Assembly (NCBI RefSeq): GCF_002217395.1
Contig: NZ_MUHD01000005.1
Coordinates: 62,001-126,000 of the forward strand
Source of the DNA: Flavobacterium plurextorum
GTDB lineage: Bacteria > Bacteroidota > Bacteroidia > Flavobacteriales > Flavobacteriaceae
Direction: 5' to 3'
Length of the DNA stretch: 64,000 nucleotides
Shown: positions 1 to 9,250 of the stretch, piece by piece
How positions within the stretch are numbered: position 1 is the first letter of the stretch
Layout of the letters: every line of letters starts with the position of its first letter
Notes under the pieces: generated by a model
Told to the model about the DNA's origin: nothing
The model's input: only the letters and a program-made list of their open reading frames with translations
Databases searched by the model: none
Program-made: the position numbers and the translations under genes

Positions 1-1049
1 TCTAAATGTTTATTGTAAATATTTGAGCTGATTTTTTCGCCCTCAGTCATAATAAAACCAGAATAATTAAACGGAAGTTTTTGTACGGAATCGACTTTGT
101 AAACTCTCAATAAAGAATCTTTTATAGCCTTGTAATGCACATCGTTTGGATTATGACTGTCGCCTTGTTTCAAAATGTCTTTTTCGATATCGCTGTTAAA
201 CTGAATTTTTGAAGGTGCTTCATACAAATACGCTCCAATTGCCTGAGTTGTTCTTGGCAGAATAATGGTAAAAATCAACCAGATTCCAATTAAAGAAACC
301 AACGCTTTTTTTGATGTTTTGCTTGAAGCTGAAATCAAAACGGCGGCAACACAAAAGAACATCAGATAAATAAAATGGAATGCAATAAACAACAGCATTT
401 TAATCGATTCATCTGTCGAAATGGAGAAGTTTTGAAGCAGTAACCAAATCAAAACCAAAACAATAATAGTTGGAACAAAAAGAAGCATAACGACGCTTGC
501 AACGCCTAGGATTTTACCAAGCAAAAGTTGTTTCCAGCTGATTCCTTGACTTAAAAGGATTTTTAAAGTTCCATTTTCCCTTTCATAAGCCACAGAATTA
601 AATCCAATAAAAAAGATTAATAACGGAAGCAAAACCTGCAAAACCATTGCAATACTGATTTCGCCAAAGCGAAGCATACTGTTTGAGAATCCTGCTTCAG
701 AGAAATTAGCGGTATTTTGTTTGTGCGCTTCAAGGAAAATCGCATTCCCAAAAAACGGTTCCATTCCAAATTCGAAAACACTTAAAGAGGTACTTTTTCG
801 AAAAGCAAAATTACCGTAATGCGCCATTCTATGCGGATTTTTATCTGGATTTTTCAACCAGTCTTCGCGGGATTCATGCTGATATTTTTCGCTGGTTTCG
901 TTTTGACTTTTGTAATTGTCCCAGCCGGAAAACGCTGCAAATAGGAGCAGAGCACCAATAAAAAGTGTAATTACATATATTGCAGCGTTTTTAAAAACAG
1001 AGCTCTTAAAATGTTTAGCAATAAGTATTTCAGTGTGTAATAATTTCAT
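1..1049 (-). CDS. ABC transporter permease, DUF3526/NosY-like (partial, runs off left edge)
   Basis: The minus strand is open from an ATG at 1049 to the window edge, so the C-terminus is missing. The product starts with MKLLHTEILIAKHFKSSVFK, then one membrane helix, a long periplasmic-looking stretch rich in charged residues, and further helices in the second half. The segment ERENGTLKILLSQGISWKQL is the cytoplasmic loop typical of ABC-2 permeases that pair with NosF/CcmA-type ATPases. The ATPase at 3560-4255 lies upstream on the same strand and is the obvious partner, with a TonB receptor gene between them. The 192-bp gap to that receptor holds a 141-bp inverted-repeat element. The transported substrate cannot be read from sequence; a metal or siderophore role is inferred from neighbours. 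Confidence 0.8.
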   Translation of the reverse strand, partial: MKLLHTEILIAKHFKSSVFKNAAIYVITLFIGALLLFAAFSGWDNYKSQNETSEKYQHESREDWLKNPDKNPHRMAHYGNFAFRKSTSLSVFEFGMEPFFGNAIFLEAHKQNTANFSEAGFSNSMLRFGEISIAMVLQVLLPLLIFFIGFNSVAYERENGTLKILLSQGISWKQLLLGKILGVASVVMLLFVPTIIVLVLIWLLLQNFSISTDESIKMLLFIAFHFIYLMFFCVAAVLISASSKTSKKALVSLIGIWLIFTIILPRTTQAIGAYLYEAPSKIQFNSDIEKDILKQGDSHNPNDVHYKAIKDSLLRVYKVDSVQKLPFNYSGFIMTEGEKISSNIYNKHL

Positions 1050-1080
1050 GTTAATTAAAATTTACCTGTTGAGTGTAATG

Positions 1081-1221
1081 TTTAAACACATAGAAACATA
1101 GCTTTTGGTTGATTTTTACAAGGCGTTTCATTTGTATAAATTCATATAGCTATGTATTAGAAACTAGTTTCTTTCAATTATTTTCTTTAGAAAAAAAAAT
1201 CTATGTTTCTATGTGTTTAAA
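1081..1221. repeat. MITE-like element with perfect 21-bp terminal inverted repeats (copy 1)
   Basis: The left end (1081-1101, tttaaacacatagaaacatag) is the exact reverse complement of the right end (1201-1221). The 99-bp centre is AT-rich and non-coding, with an aaggcgtttcatttg segment that resembles the inner part of the copies near 31.2 and 33.9 kb. It sits between the TonB receptor and the ABC permease gene and would form a long hairpin in their transcript. Confidence 0.85.
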
Positions 1222-1240
1222 TGTTTCTCACTTCAACGAA

Positions 1241-3529
1241 TTAAAATTTATAAGTTACAGTAAGGCTTGCATTTCTAGGACTTCCCGGAAACAAACGCAA
1301 ATAATTCTGCGCACCAAGCCAATAGGTTTTGTTTAATAAATTGCCAGCATTTACAGCAATCTGTACATTACTTTTACTTGGTTTGTAAAACAAAGCAGCA
1401 TCAAAAATGGTAAAATCAGGAAGTGTAAAATCTCTTGTAAACCAAGGCACTTTACTGCTTTGATATTGAACTCCAAAACCAATTCCGAGATCTTTTAAAA
1501 CAGAGTCAGAAGCAAAGTTGTAACGTGTCCATAAATTGGCGCTGTTTTTTGGTGTATTCTGTTTTCTGGCACCAATTAATGCTGGATTATTGTCTTGAAT
1601 AATTTCGGCATCGATATAACTATACGAAACATTAATCTGCCAGTCAGCCGTAATATATCCGGCAAGATCACACTCAAAACCACGGCTTCGTTCAGCACCT
1701 CTTGTCACCAATAAATCGGGATTTGCAGGATCATTAGCATTCATTAAAATATTACGCTGATTGATTTCGTAAATCGCGGCGTTGAAACTCATCGAATTAT
1801 TTAAAAAAGTCATCTTTACACCTGCTTCTTTCAAATCACTTTCAAGAGGATCAAATAAACTTCCGGCAGGCAAAGTTCCTGTTTGCGGCATTAAAGTTAC
1901 CGTATTTGACTGCGGCTGATAACCTTCAAGATAAGTTGTATAAACATTAATTGCATCGTTTACCGCATACGTGATTCCAACTCTTGGCAATAAAGCCGAT
2001 TTCTTTACTTTTAATTCTTTATTAGTGTCATAATTCGTAATGTCTTCAAACCATTCATTTCGCAGTCCCAATAAAAAAGTAAATTTTTCCCATTGTATTT
2101 GATCTTGAATATAAACCGCATTTGTAGTTGTTAAGGCAGATGGCAGAGCGGTTCTAACATTTAAAGTATAATCGTTAGGACTTGTGATTTTATAAGTCGG
2201 ATTGCCTAAATTAAAATATTCAACATTTGGTTTAGGCATCACTACGCCGTCAATGGTAACCGTTTGATAATTTGCTGCATTTGCTGCGACAAAAGAACCT
2301 GTAACCGTTCCGTCTTTCAACAAATAACCTCTTGCTGCATTTTGTCCGCCGCCTTTATTTTTGTTCCAGCTGCTTAAATCATAACCCGTTAGTAGTTTGT
2401 GATTTAATTTTCCAGTTTTTAAATTAAAATTAAAATAAGTACTTAAGTTGTCGATATCCCAGTTTTGCTGACGCTGCACAAATTGCATCATAGCCAGATT
2501 GGTAACAGGTTTATTGTTCATATCAACCGCAAAAGCATTTGTAGTTCTATGTTCCTGAAGATCTTCTGTCCAGGTTTGTTTCATGTACACAGCATTAAAA
2601 CCAATTTTTGAACTGAATTTATGAGCAAAATTGGTTGTCAAGATCATTTCTTTCGATTTAAAAAAATCACTCGGCGCGCCAAGATTTAAGCTTATCGGAG
2701 TTTTGTTTAAACTGGTTTTTCCTGCAACAGCGCCAAAAATCGGCTGACCTCTGTCTAGAATTCCGGTCATATTGCTTAAAATCAATTCCGTATTAATAGC
2801 TGTTTTTTCATTTGGGATATAGCTGAATGAAGGTGAGAATAAAAACGATTTGTTGTTAACTAAATCACGAAATGATTTTGCTTGCTGATAGGCGCCGTTT
2901 ACACGATATAAAAGCGTTTTTGATTCGTTTAATGGACCTGTAAAATCCAAAGTTCCTCGTAAAGTGCTGAAACTTCCAACGCTCAAACTAACTTCTTTTC
3001 TATCTATTGCCAATGGTTTTTTTGTTACTAAATTGATGCTTCCGCCCGGATCTACAGATGAAAATGTTGCACTCGAAGGACCTTTAATAACTTCAACACG
3101 TTCGATATTACTCGTTAAAGGCTGTAAAAAGTAGTATTGGCGTGTTCGCATTCCGTTAACAATCTGACCTTCTTCATTTTGACTGATTCCTCGAATGGTA
3201 TATTGATTGTAATAACTCGCAGGAATAACGCCGCTTGACATTTTTACTGCATCGGCTAGATAAAATGCAGCTTTATCCGCAATTAGTTCTTTGGTTATTG
3301 TCGAAATAGACTGCGGAATATCTTTGTTTAAAGCAGCAATTTTTGTTGCAGCAAACGAGTAATCGCTGTTGTATTTTTTGGTCGATCGACCTACAATTTC
3401 AACTGTTTGCAACTCATTTCGTTTGATAGAATCCGGAGCAATTGTGTCTTTTGATCTCCTGTTAACCGTTTGAGATTGTATATAATGTGTGCCAATTATT
3501 AAAAATAAAAGGCTGAATAAATGTTTCAT
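1241..3529 (-). CDS. TonB-dependent siderophore-type receptor
   Basis: This 762-residue outer-membrane receptor has a signal peptide (residues 1-19, MKHLFSLLFLIIGTHYIQSQ). It then has a short N-terminal segment without the usual carboxypeptidase-like domain, a plug (about 45-190, with IERVEVIKGPSSATFSS and GGSINLVTKKP) and a 22-strand-type barrel ending in aromatic KF. The layout matches the TonB-siderophore receptor family. It lies 30 bp downstream of an ABC ATPase gene on the same strand and upstream of the cognate permease, so it is probably part of one uptake operon. Ligand unknown: a siderophore, copper or another metal chelate are all possible. Assignment to the receptor family is secure; the ligand is not. 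Confidence 0.9.
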   Translation of the reverse strand: MKHLFSLLFLIIGTHYIQSQTVNRRSKDTIAPDSIKRNELQTVEIVGRSTKKYNSDYSFAATKIAALNKDIPQSISTITKELIADKAAFYLADAVKMSSGVIPASYYNQYTIRGISQNEEGQIVNGMRTRQYYFLQPLTSNIERVEVIKGPSSATFSSVDPGGSINLVTKKPLAIDRKEVSLSVGSFSTLRGTLDFTGPLNESKTLLYRVNGAYQQAKSFRDLVNNKSFLFSPSFSYIPNEKTAINTELILSNMTGILDRGQPIFGAVAGKTSLNKTPISLNLGAPSDFFKSKEMILTTNFAHKFSSKIGFNAVYMKQTWTEDLQEHRTTNAFAVDMNNKPVTNLAMMQFVQRQQNWDIDNLSTYFNFNLKTGKLNHKLLTGYDLSSWNKNKGGGQNAARGYLLKDGTVTGSFVAANAANYQTVTIDGVVMPKPNVEYFNLGNPTYKITSPNDYTLNVRTALPSALTTTNAVYIQDQIQWEKFTFLLGLRNEWFEDITNYDTNKELKVKKSALLPRVGITYAVNDAINVYTTYLEGYQPQSNTVTLMPQTGTLPAGSLFDPLESDLKEAGVKMTFLNNSMSFNAAIYEINQRNILMNANDPANPDLLVTRGAERSRGFECDLAGYITADWQINVSYSYIDAEIIQDNNPALIGARKQNTPKNSANLWTRYNFASDSVLKDLGIGFGVQYQSSKVPWFTRDFTLPDFTIFDAALFYKPSKSNVQIAVNAGNLLNKTYWLGAQNYLRLFPGSPRNASLTVTYKF

Positions 3530-3559
3530 TTTTTACTTTAATGGAAATTCTATTTCCTT

Positions 3560-4255
3560 TTATACCGTTTGTAAATACAGATTTTCAAGTTCATTTGCAG
3601 AGATTTTGTCAGCTTCGATTACCGTAACTAAGTTTCCTTGTTTCATGATTCCAATGTGCGAAGCCACTTCTCTGGCTCTGAAAATGTCGTGTGTTGCCAT
3701 TAAAATAGCAGTTCCATCAGCAGAAAGTTCTTTTAAAATCTGCGAAAATTCATTAGAAGCCTTTGGATCCAAACCGCTCGTAGGTTCATCTAACAAAAGC
3801 ACTTTTGCTTTTTTGGCAATGGCAATAGCGATTCCAACTTTCTGACGCATTCCTTTAGAATAACCTCCTAAATCTTTGTTGTGCGCCGCGGCTTGCAAAC
3901 CGGCTTTTGTTAAAAAATACGTCAATTCTCCCGCAGAATATTTGAATCCTGCCAGTGACGAAAAGAACTTTAGGTTTTCTAAACCGCTTAGATTAGGATA
4001 TAGCATAACAGTTTCAGGAATATAGGCTACATGTTTTTTTGTTTCCTGCGTATTTTCTGTAACCGAAATATTATTGATTCGCAGCTCGCCGTCTGTAGGT
4101 TCAATAAATCCAAGAAAAAGATTAATCGTTGTTGTTTTTCCTGCGCCATTTTGACCTAAAAGAGCAAAAATTTCACCCTCTTTTATTGTTAGATTTAATT
4201 TGTTCAAAGCAATATTGTCACCATATTTTTTGGTAAGATTCTCAGCTGTCAGCAT
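3560..4255 (-). CDS. ABC transporter ATP-binding protein (NosF/CcmA type)
   Basis: A 231-residue ATPase. Visible motifs are Walker A GQNGAGKTT near residue 34, the signature YSKGMRQKVGIA, Walker B VLLLDEPTSGLDP and the switch histidine in ATHD. The length is typical of stand-alone ABC-2 ATPases. It should energise the DUF3526-type permease whose gene starts at 1049. A TonB receptor gene lies between the two, 30 bp downstream of this one, suggesting co-transcription. The 254 bp upstream hold no gene; a weak inverted repeat (attgcgcaat) occurs near 4470. Confidence 0.9.
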   Translation of the reverse strand: MLTAENLTKKYGDNIALNKLNLTIKEGEIFALLGQNGAGKTTTINLFLGFIEPTDGELRINNISVTENTQETKKHVAYIPETVMLYPNLSGLENLKFFSSLAGFKYSAGELTYFLTKAGLQAAAHNKDLGGYSKGMRQKVGIAIAIAKKAKVLLLDEPTSGLDPKASNEFSQILKELSADGTAILMATHDIFRAREVASHIGIMKQGNLVTVIEADKISANELENLYLQTV

Positions 4256-4509
4256 AATTTTTAATGTATTTTGGTAAGGTTTTAATTATTGATATAGAAA
4301 TTTCAGGCTGTTACAGGTTTGTAAAAGCTTGATCTTTAGTTTTTAAAAGGAATCGAGAAAGAGTTTACTGAAATTAATTATTCATTTATCCGAACTGATT
4401 TTAGAACAAAACAGTTCAAATAAAAAATCATAATAAAACACGATTTTGCTTATTTACAGTGAAATAGACATTGCGCAATTTTAAAATTGTGACGAATAAA
4501 TTTGGTAAA

Positions 4510-4860
4510 CTAAAGTAATGCGGGCGGCGCACGCAGGGCAAAAAGACTGCCTTTGAAAAATGTAGAAACAGTTTGAGAATAAACAAACTGATAAGATATT
4601 TCGACAGTTACTTTATGAAAAGATAAGGTCTGAAAAGAGTTTGGAATAAATGTACTAAATGCAAAATGACAAATAGAACAGTTTGTATCTACAGAATGGC
4701 TGTGTGTTATCTCATTTTGACCAGCAGTATATTTGTGATCGCAATGTTTCTCCGATAATTGTTTAAAAACGTGTTCGTAGGAGTGAATAGTCTGAAACAG
4801 CATTGTAAACAATACAGTTAAAGATATTACGAAATTGACAACTACGACTTTCTTTCTCAT
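4510..4860 (-). CDS. Small exported His/Cys-rich protein
   Basis: A 116-residue protein with an N-terminal hydrophobic segment (residues 8-24) that acts as signal peptide or anchor. Next come clustered potential metal ligands: HSYEH, EKHCDHKY, THSHSVDTNCSICHFAF. The CxxCH spacing would also fit covalent haem binding, but a single isolated motif in such a small protein makes metal handling likelier. It is the first gene of the left-end cluster (TonB receptor, ABC ATPase and permease). In other bacteria, small Cys/His proteins accompany metal-specific TonB receptors, for example DUF2946-like proteins beside copper receptors. Specific metal and function are unknown. Confidence 0.65.
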   Translation of the reverse strand: MRKKVVVVNFVISLTVLFTMLFQTIHSYEHVFKQLSEKHCDHKYTAGQNEITHSHSVDTNCSICHFAFSTFIPNSFQTLSFHKVTVEISYQFVYSQTVSTFFKGSLFALRAPPALL

Positions 4861-5275
4861 TTAGTGGTATTTCTGTGCGCTATTTGTTAGTATCAGTAGT
4901 AAAAACAAGTAACGCAACAGTGTTGCAAATATAGTATCTTATTTGTTTTAATAAAAGATTATGAGAATTATTTAAACTATCCTGACTTATTTGGAGGTTT
5001 GATTTTTTTTTTCTGTTTAAAATTTATGTTTTTTGGTGTTTTATGAATTAGTATTACTCATTTTTACCTCAAAAATAGATGCGTATTATTCCTGTTAAAA
5101 GCATTAAAAAATGTTATATAATGCAGTTTTTGTTAGTCAGCCTGTTATATAATCCCTATTTTTACCTTACTAGGACATTTTTTAAGATTCATAAAATACA
5201 TTTTTTATGATTTACTTTTCATCTTAATTAGGTCAATTTCTGTTAACGAGTTTCATACTCAATAAAAAAAAACAT
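4861..5275. other. 415-bp AT-rich intergenic region between divergent genes
   Basis: Apart from the palindrome and -7 box at 4914-4933, no ORF, tRNA or strong hairpin is visible. It must hold the start signals of the reductase gene at 5276, but no clear TAnnTTTG box was found for it. Confidence 0.5.
4914..4933 (-). promoter_or_regulatory. Palindrome overlapping a -7 box upstream of the His/Cys protein gene
   Basis: gcaacagtgttgc (4914-4926) is a perfect 13-bp palindrome. It overlaps a minus-strand TATATTTG (4933-4926), which matches the Bacteroidota -7 consensus TAnnTTTG. No TTG is found at the right distance for a -33 box. The arrangement suggests repression of the 4510-4860 gene by a metal-sensing regulator, but the regulator is not identified. 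Confidence 0.45.
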
Positions 5276-6025
5276 ATGAAAATAGGATTAATCGGATTCG
5301 GAAAAACTGGAAAATCAGTAGCTTCAATACTATTAGAAAATAAAGGATTCTCTTTGGAATGGGTTTTAAGACAAAGTAAAGTTTTAGAACACAGATCAGT
5401 TCCAGAGTTTTTAGGAATTGAATCAGAAGAACCTGGATTAATCTATTCTAGTTCTAATACCGGTGTTGAAGAGCTGCTGGAGAAACATCCAGTAGATGTT
5501 ATCATTGATTTTTCGTCAAGTGAGGGAATTTATACTTATGGAGAGTTTGCAGCGAATCGAAAAGTAAAAATCATTTCGGCAATCTCACATTATAAAGAGA
5601 AAGAATTAAAACTGCTAAAAAAATTAGCCAATAAAACCACTGTTTTTTGGTCGCCAAATATTACTTTAGGAGTGAACTATTTACTATTTGCGGCTAAATT
5701 TTTAAAGAAAATTGCGCCTTGGGTTGATATTGAAGTAAACGAAGAGCATTTTAAGAAAAAAGAAGGAACATCTGGAACTGCTGTAAAAATTGCAGAAGCC
5801 TTAGATATTGAAAAAGAAAATATAAATTCAGTTAGAGCAGGAGGAATAGTAGGAAAACACGAGGTTATTTTTGGATTTCCTTTCCAAACCGTGCGGTTAA
5901 TTCATGAATCTATTTCAAGAGAAGCCTTTGGAAACGGAGTTGTTTTTGTAGCCGAGAATTTAAAAGACAAGAAAAAAGGTCTTTATAATTTTGAAGATAT
6001 TTTAACGCCTTATTTTGCGGTATAA
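5276..6025 (+). CDS. Dihydrodipicolinate reductase (DapB)-family protein
   Basis: A 249-residue protein. It has an N-terminal Rossmann motif (GLIGFGKTG, residues 4-12) and a DapB C-terminal substrate domain (about 130-240). The motif EEHFKKKEGTSGTA (156-169) aligns with the DapB signature HHRHKVDAPSGTA: the catalytic His (158) and a Lys are kept, but one residue (the Pro position) is missing. The later VRAGGIVGKHEVIFGF also matches DapB. DapB reduces 4-hydroxy-tetrahydrodipicolinate in lysine/diaminopimelate synthesis. It stands alone rather than with other dap genes, so it could be the housekeeping enzyme or a paralogue with another substrate. Confidence 0.8.
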   Translation: MKIGLIGFGKTGKSVASILLENKGFSLEWVLRQSKVLEHRSVPEFLGIESEEPGLIYSSSNTGVEELLEKHPVDVIIDFSSSEGIYTYGEFAANRKVKIISAISHYKEKELKLLKKLANKTTVFWSPNITLGVNYLLFAAKFLKKIAPWVDIEVNEEHFKKKEGTSGTAVKIAEALDIEKENINSVRAGGIVGKHEVIFGFPFQTVRLIHESISREAFGNGVVFVAENLKDKKKGLYNFEDILTPYFAV

Positions 6026-6092
6026 TAGTTTTGTTACTGCAAAGGAACTAAGATGCTAAGTTTTTATTAAAATATTGATTAAGCAGATTATT

Positions 6093-6196
6093 TGTCATTT
6101 CGACTGAAAGGAGAAATCGCACTAGTGAGTCAGCAAAGATTAGCGATCATTGTTACGACATTTCTAGTGCGATTTCTCCTTTCAGTCGAAATGACA
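6093..6196. repeat. Perfect inverted repeat with 33-bp arms
   Basis: The arm at 6093-6125 (beginning tgtcatttcgactgaaagg) is the exact reverse complement of 6164-6196, with a 38-bp loop. It lies between the convergent reductase gene and sdhB and is followed by a T-run (6199 onward). It looks like an interspersed extragenic palindrome and may also end transcription on one or both strands. Confidence 0.85.
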
Positions 6197-6245
6197 TATT
6201 TTTTTTTCCTATTAATCGGCGGCTTAAAAAAAAATGCATCAAAAT

Positions 6246-6992
6246 TTATTTCCTCAAAAGTACAGCCTTGCTATATTCATAATTCATTTTTGCGATAGAA
6301 AGCACCGAAATTCCTTGTGGACATTCGATTTCGCAGGCTCTTGTATCAGAGCAGTTTCCAAAACCTTCAGCGTCCATTTCTTTCACCATATTTAATACTC
6401 TTTTTGAAGCTTCTATTTTTCCTTGAGGAAGCAAAGCCAAATGAGTTATTTTGGCTCCGACAAATAGAGCTGCACTGGCATTTACGCAAGTAGCAACACA
6501 GGCGCCGCAGCCAATGCAGGCGGCAGCATCAAACGAAGCTTCGGCAGTTTCGTAAGATATTGGAATACTATTGGCTTCTGGCGCTTGACCAGTTGAGGCT
6601 CCAATAAATCCGCCAGAAGTTATAATAGAATCAAAAGCACTTCTATCGATTTTTAAATCTCGAAGTACCGGAAAAGCTTTTGCTCTAAAAGGTTCAATAT
6701 AAATAGTTTCGCCATCTTTAAAGCTTCGCATATGAAGCTGGCAGGTTGTCGTATTTTTTAAAGGTCCGTGTGCACGTCCGTTAATCATAACACCGCACTG
6801 TCCGCAGATACCTTCTCTGCAGTCGTGATCAAATTCGATAACACGTTCTTTTTTCTGAATAAGCGATTCGTTCAAAAGATCAAGCATTTCTAGAAAAGAC
6901 ATATGCTCAGAAACACCGTCTATTTCATAATCTACGATTTCTCCTTTTGAGGAAGTATCAAACTGACGCCATATTTTTAAAAATAGTTTCAT
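6246..6992 (-). CDS. sdhB: Succinate dehydrogenase/fumarate reductase iron-sulfur subunit
   Basis: A 248-residue iron-sulfur subunit that passes electrons from the flavoprotein to quinone. All three clusters are visible: [2Fe-2S] ligands in CREGICGQCG with a later TTTC, [4Fe-4S] in CIGCGACVATC, and [3Fe-4S]/[4Fe-4S] in CSDTRACEIECPQGI. It is 91 bp downstream of sdhA on the same strand. The usual Bacteroidota order is sdhC-sdhA-sdhB, but no cytochrome b gene is found upstream of sdhA here. Complete and apparently functional. Confidence 0.93.
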   Translation of the reverse strand: MKLFLKIWRQFDTSSKGEIVDYEIDGVSEHMSFLEMLDLLNESLIQKKERVIEFDHDCREGICGQCGVMINGRAHGPLKNTTTCQLHMRSFKDGETIYIEPFRAKAFPVLRDLKIDRSAFDSIITSGGFIGASTGQAPEANSIPISYETAEASFDAAACIGCGACVATCVNASAALFVGAKITHLALLPQGKIEASKRVLNMVKEMDAEGFGNCSDTRACEIECPQGISVLSIAKMNYEYSKAVLLRK

Positions 6993-7083
6993 ATGCCTTT
7001 AGTTTTTGTTTTAGTTTTTGATTTTTACGCAAAGCATCCTGTTTTCAGCTGCTTTTCACATTTCACAATTCACAACTGACCAT

Positions 7084-8991
7084 TTATTTATAACTTCTGA
7101 CTGCAAGCTCTACAGATTCAAACACAAGAGGTTCTTTATGCAATTTCTGCGGATGATCTTTTCCTTGATATTCCCAAGCCGAAACATAACAGAAATCACT
7201 GTCATTACGAACTGCCTCACCTTCGGCAGTTTGATATTCTTCTCTAAAATGAGCTCCGCAGGATTCCTCTCTCTGTAAAGCATCATAACACATTAATTCA
7301 GCCAATTCTAAATAATCAGCAATACGGCCTGCCTTTTCTAATTCACTGTTAAGTGTATCGTCGCCTGTAATTAACAGATCTTTTTCAAACGAAGCTTTTA
7401 ATTTTTTGATTTCTATAATAGCCTCTTCAAGGTTTTCCTTGGTTCTAGAGAGACCACATTTTTCATAAAGAAGCTTTCCGATAGTTTTATGAAAATAATC
7501 TGCGCTTAGAGTTCCTTTACTGTTTAAAAATTTGTCTAATTGTGTTCGAACTGATTTTTCGGCCTCTTCAAAAGCAGGATGATTTGTATCAAATTTAGGA
7601 GCATTTAATTCTCCTGATAGATAATTCGGAATAGTATACGGTGCTATAAAATAACCATCGACGCAGGCTTGCAGCAATGAATTTGCACCCAGTCTATTGG
7701 CTCCGTGATCAGAGAAATTAGCTTCACCTAAAGCAAATAATCCCGGAATCGTGGTCATTAATTCATAATCAACCCAAAGTCCGCCCATTGTAAAATGCGC
7801 TGCGGGAGAAATCAGCATTGGTTCTTTATACGCATTGATTCCCGTAATTTTCTCGTACATTGCAAAAAGATTACTGTATTTTGCTTCTATACTATTTTTT
7901 CCCTGCGCTTTTATGGCATCAGAAAAATCGAGATAAATAGCATTTTTCATTGGTCCAACGCCATGTCCTGCGTCAATTCTTTCTTTTGCAGCACGTGACG
8001 AAATATCTCTCGGAGCTAAATTACCGAAAGAGGGATAACGACGTTCTAAATAGTAATCTCTTTCTTCTTCAGGAATTGTATTTGGATTTCGATCGTCGGC
8101 GGCAGTTTTGGGAACCCAAATGCGTCCGTCATTACGCAGTGATTCCGACATTAAAGTAAGTTTGGATTGATTGGCGCCATGCTGAGGCAGAGAAGTCGGG
8201 TGAAACTGAATCCAGCTTACACCTGCCATATAAGCGCCTTTTTTATGCGCTCTCCAAATTGCAGAACTGTTACAGCCCATTGCCAATGTCGAAAGATAAT
8301 ATACTTTTCCGTAACCTCCAGAGGCTAAAACTACAGCATCTGCACTGTGACGTTCTAATGCTCCTGTTTCAAGATTTCGAGCAATAATTCCTTTTGCTTT
8401 TCCGTCAATAATAACCAAATCCAGCATTTCATGACGTGTGTATGTGGTGACTTTTCCTGTAGAAACTTGTCTCATTAAGGCTTGATAGGCACCCAATAAA
8501 AGCTGCTGACCTGTTTGTCCGCGGGCATAAAAAGTTCTTGAAACTTGAACACCTCCAAAAGATCTGTTGTTTAAATAACCGGCATATTCTCTCGCAAACG
8601 GCACGCCTTGTGCTACCGCGTGATCTATTAGAGCGGCAGAACATTCGGCCAAGCGATAAACATTTGCTTCGCGAGATCTAAAATCACCACCTTTGATAGT
8701 ATCGTAGAACATTCTGAAAACGCTGTCACCATCATTTTTGTAGTTTTTTGCTGCGTTAACGCCGCCTTGTGCAGCTACAGAATGTGCTCTTCTTGCTGAA
8801 TCTTGAAAACAAAACGATTTAATATTATAGCCTTGTTCTGCCAGCGATGCAGCGCAGGAAGCGCCAGCAAGCCCGGTTCCAACGACAATAACATTTAGTT
8901 TTTTTCGATTTGCAGGATTTACAAGCTTGGCTTTAGCTTTATAAGTATTCCATTTATCGGCAAGAGGGCCTTGAGGTATTTTTGAATCCAT
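7084..8991 (-). CDS. sdhA: Succinate dehydrogenase/fumarate reductase flavoprotein subunit
   Basis: A 635-residue flavoprotein that oxidises succinate or reduces fumarate. The FAD dinucleotide motif is [20 protein letters not shown] (about residues 36-55). The His of [10 protein letters not shown] is the family's covalent FAD attachment site. The catalytic Arg lies in [10 protein letters not shown], and FTMGG plus [18 protein letters not shown] complete the active site. It matches the Bacteroidota/epsilon-type flavoproteins that work with a single di-haem cytochrome b subunit. That subunit's gene, normally just upstream, is absent: only 259 non-coding bp separate this gene from a divergent TonB receptor. 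It may be a second, divergent sdhAB copy in the genome. Confidence 0.93.
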   Translation of the reverse strand: MDSKIPQGPLADKWNTYKAKAKLVNPANRKKLNVIVVGTGLAGASCAASLAEQGYNIKSFCFQDSARRAHSVAAQGGVNAAKNYKNDGDSVFRMFYDTIKGGDFRSREANVYRLAECSAALIDHAVAQGVPFAREYAGYLNNRSFGGVQVSRTFYARGQTGQQLLLGAYQALMRQVSTGKVTTYTRHEMLDLVIIDGKAKGIIARNLETGALERHSADAVVLASGGYGKVYYLSTLAMGCNSSAIWRAHKKGAYMAGVSWIQFHPTSLPQHGANQSKLTLMSESLRNDGRIWVPKTAADDRNPNTIPEEERDYYLERRYPSFGNLAPRDISSRAAKERIDAGHGVGPMKNAIYLDFSDAIKAQGKNSIEAKYSNLFAMYEKITGINAYKEPMLISPAAHFTMGGLWVDYELMTTIPGLFALGEANFSDHGANRLGANSLLQACVDGYFIAPYTIPNYLSGELNAPKFDTNHPAFEEAEKSVRTQLDKFLNSKGTLSADYFHKTIGKLLYEKCGLSRTKENLEEAIIEIKKLKASFEKDLLITGDDTLNSELEKAGRIADYLELAELMCYDALQREESCGAHFREEYQTAEGEAVRNDSDFCYVSAWEYQGKDHPQKLHKEPLVFESVELAVRSYK

Positions 8992-9191
8992 TATTTTTTT
9001 AATTTAAAATGAATAACTCGTAATAGAAGAATTTCTGCTAAAACTTAGAATACTAACAATTTGTAAGCTCTAATTTATAAATAATAATTAATATTCAAAA
9101 AAGTATTACAAGATTATTCTGTTTTTGATTTTTATGAATGCTTTATATTATTTTTTCTAGTATTAATTTTATTTAGAATAATTAAAAATAA

Positions 9192-9223
9192 TTTGCGTAG
9201 AAAAATATTAGCAATTACTTTTG
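9192..9223 (+). promoter_or_regulatory. Bacteroidota-type promoter of the 9251 receptor gene
   Basis: A TTTG (-33, 9192-9195) is followed after 20 bp by TACTTTTG (9216-9223), a full match to the TAnnTTTG -7 consensus. The predicted start of transcription lies about 20-30 bp upstream of the start codon. Confidence 0.65.
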
Positions 9224-9250
9224 CCAAATAAAACTTAAAATTTTACTAAA

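Noticed and set aside
3489..3845. Plus-strand ORF of 118 codons opposite the ABC ATPase and TonB receptor genes
   Set aside because: It lies antisense to well-supported genes and has no recognisable domain or start signals.
4510..4860. Small protein as a c-type cytochrome because of CxxCH
   Set aside because: A single CSICH in a 116-residue protein with several other His/Cys clusters and no cytochrome context fits metal handling better.
6092..6298. Plus-strand ORF of 68 codons
   Set aside because: It is mostly made of the 33-bp-arm inverted repeat and runs into the end of sdhB; not a credible protein gene.
8992..9250. Searched for a short sdhC-like cytochrome b gene upstream of sdhA
   Set aside because: The region is only 259 bp, AT-rich, and has no open frame encoding several helices.
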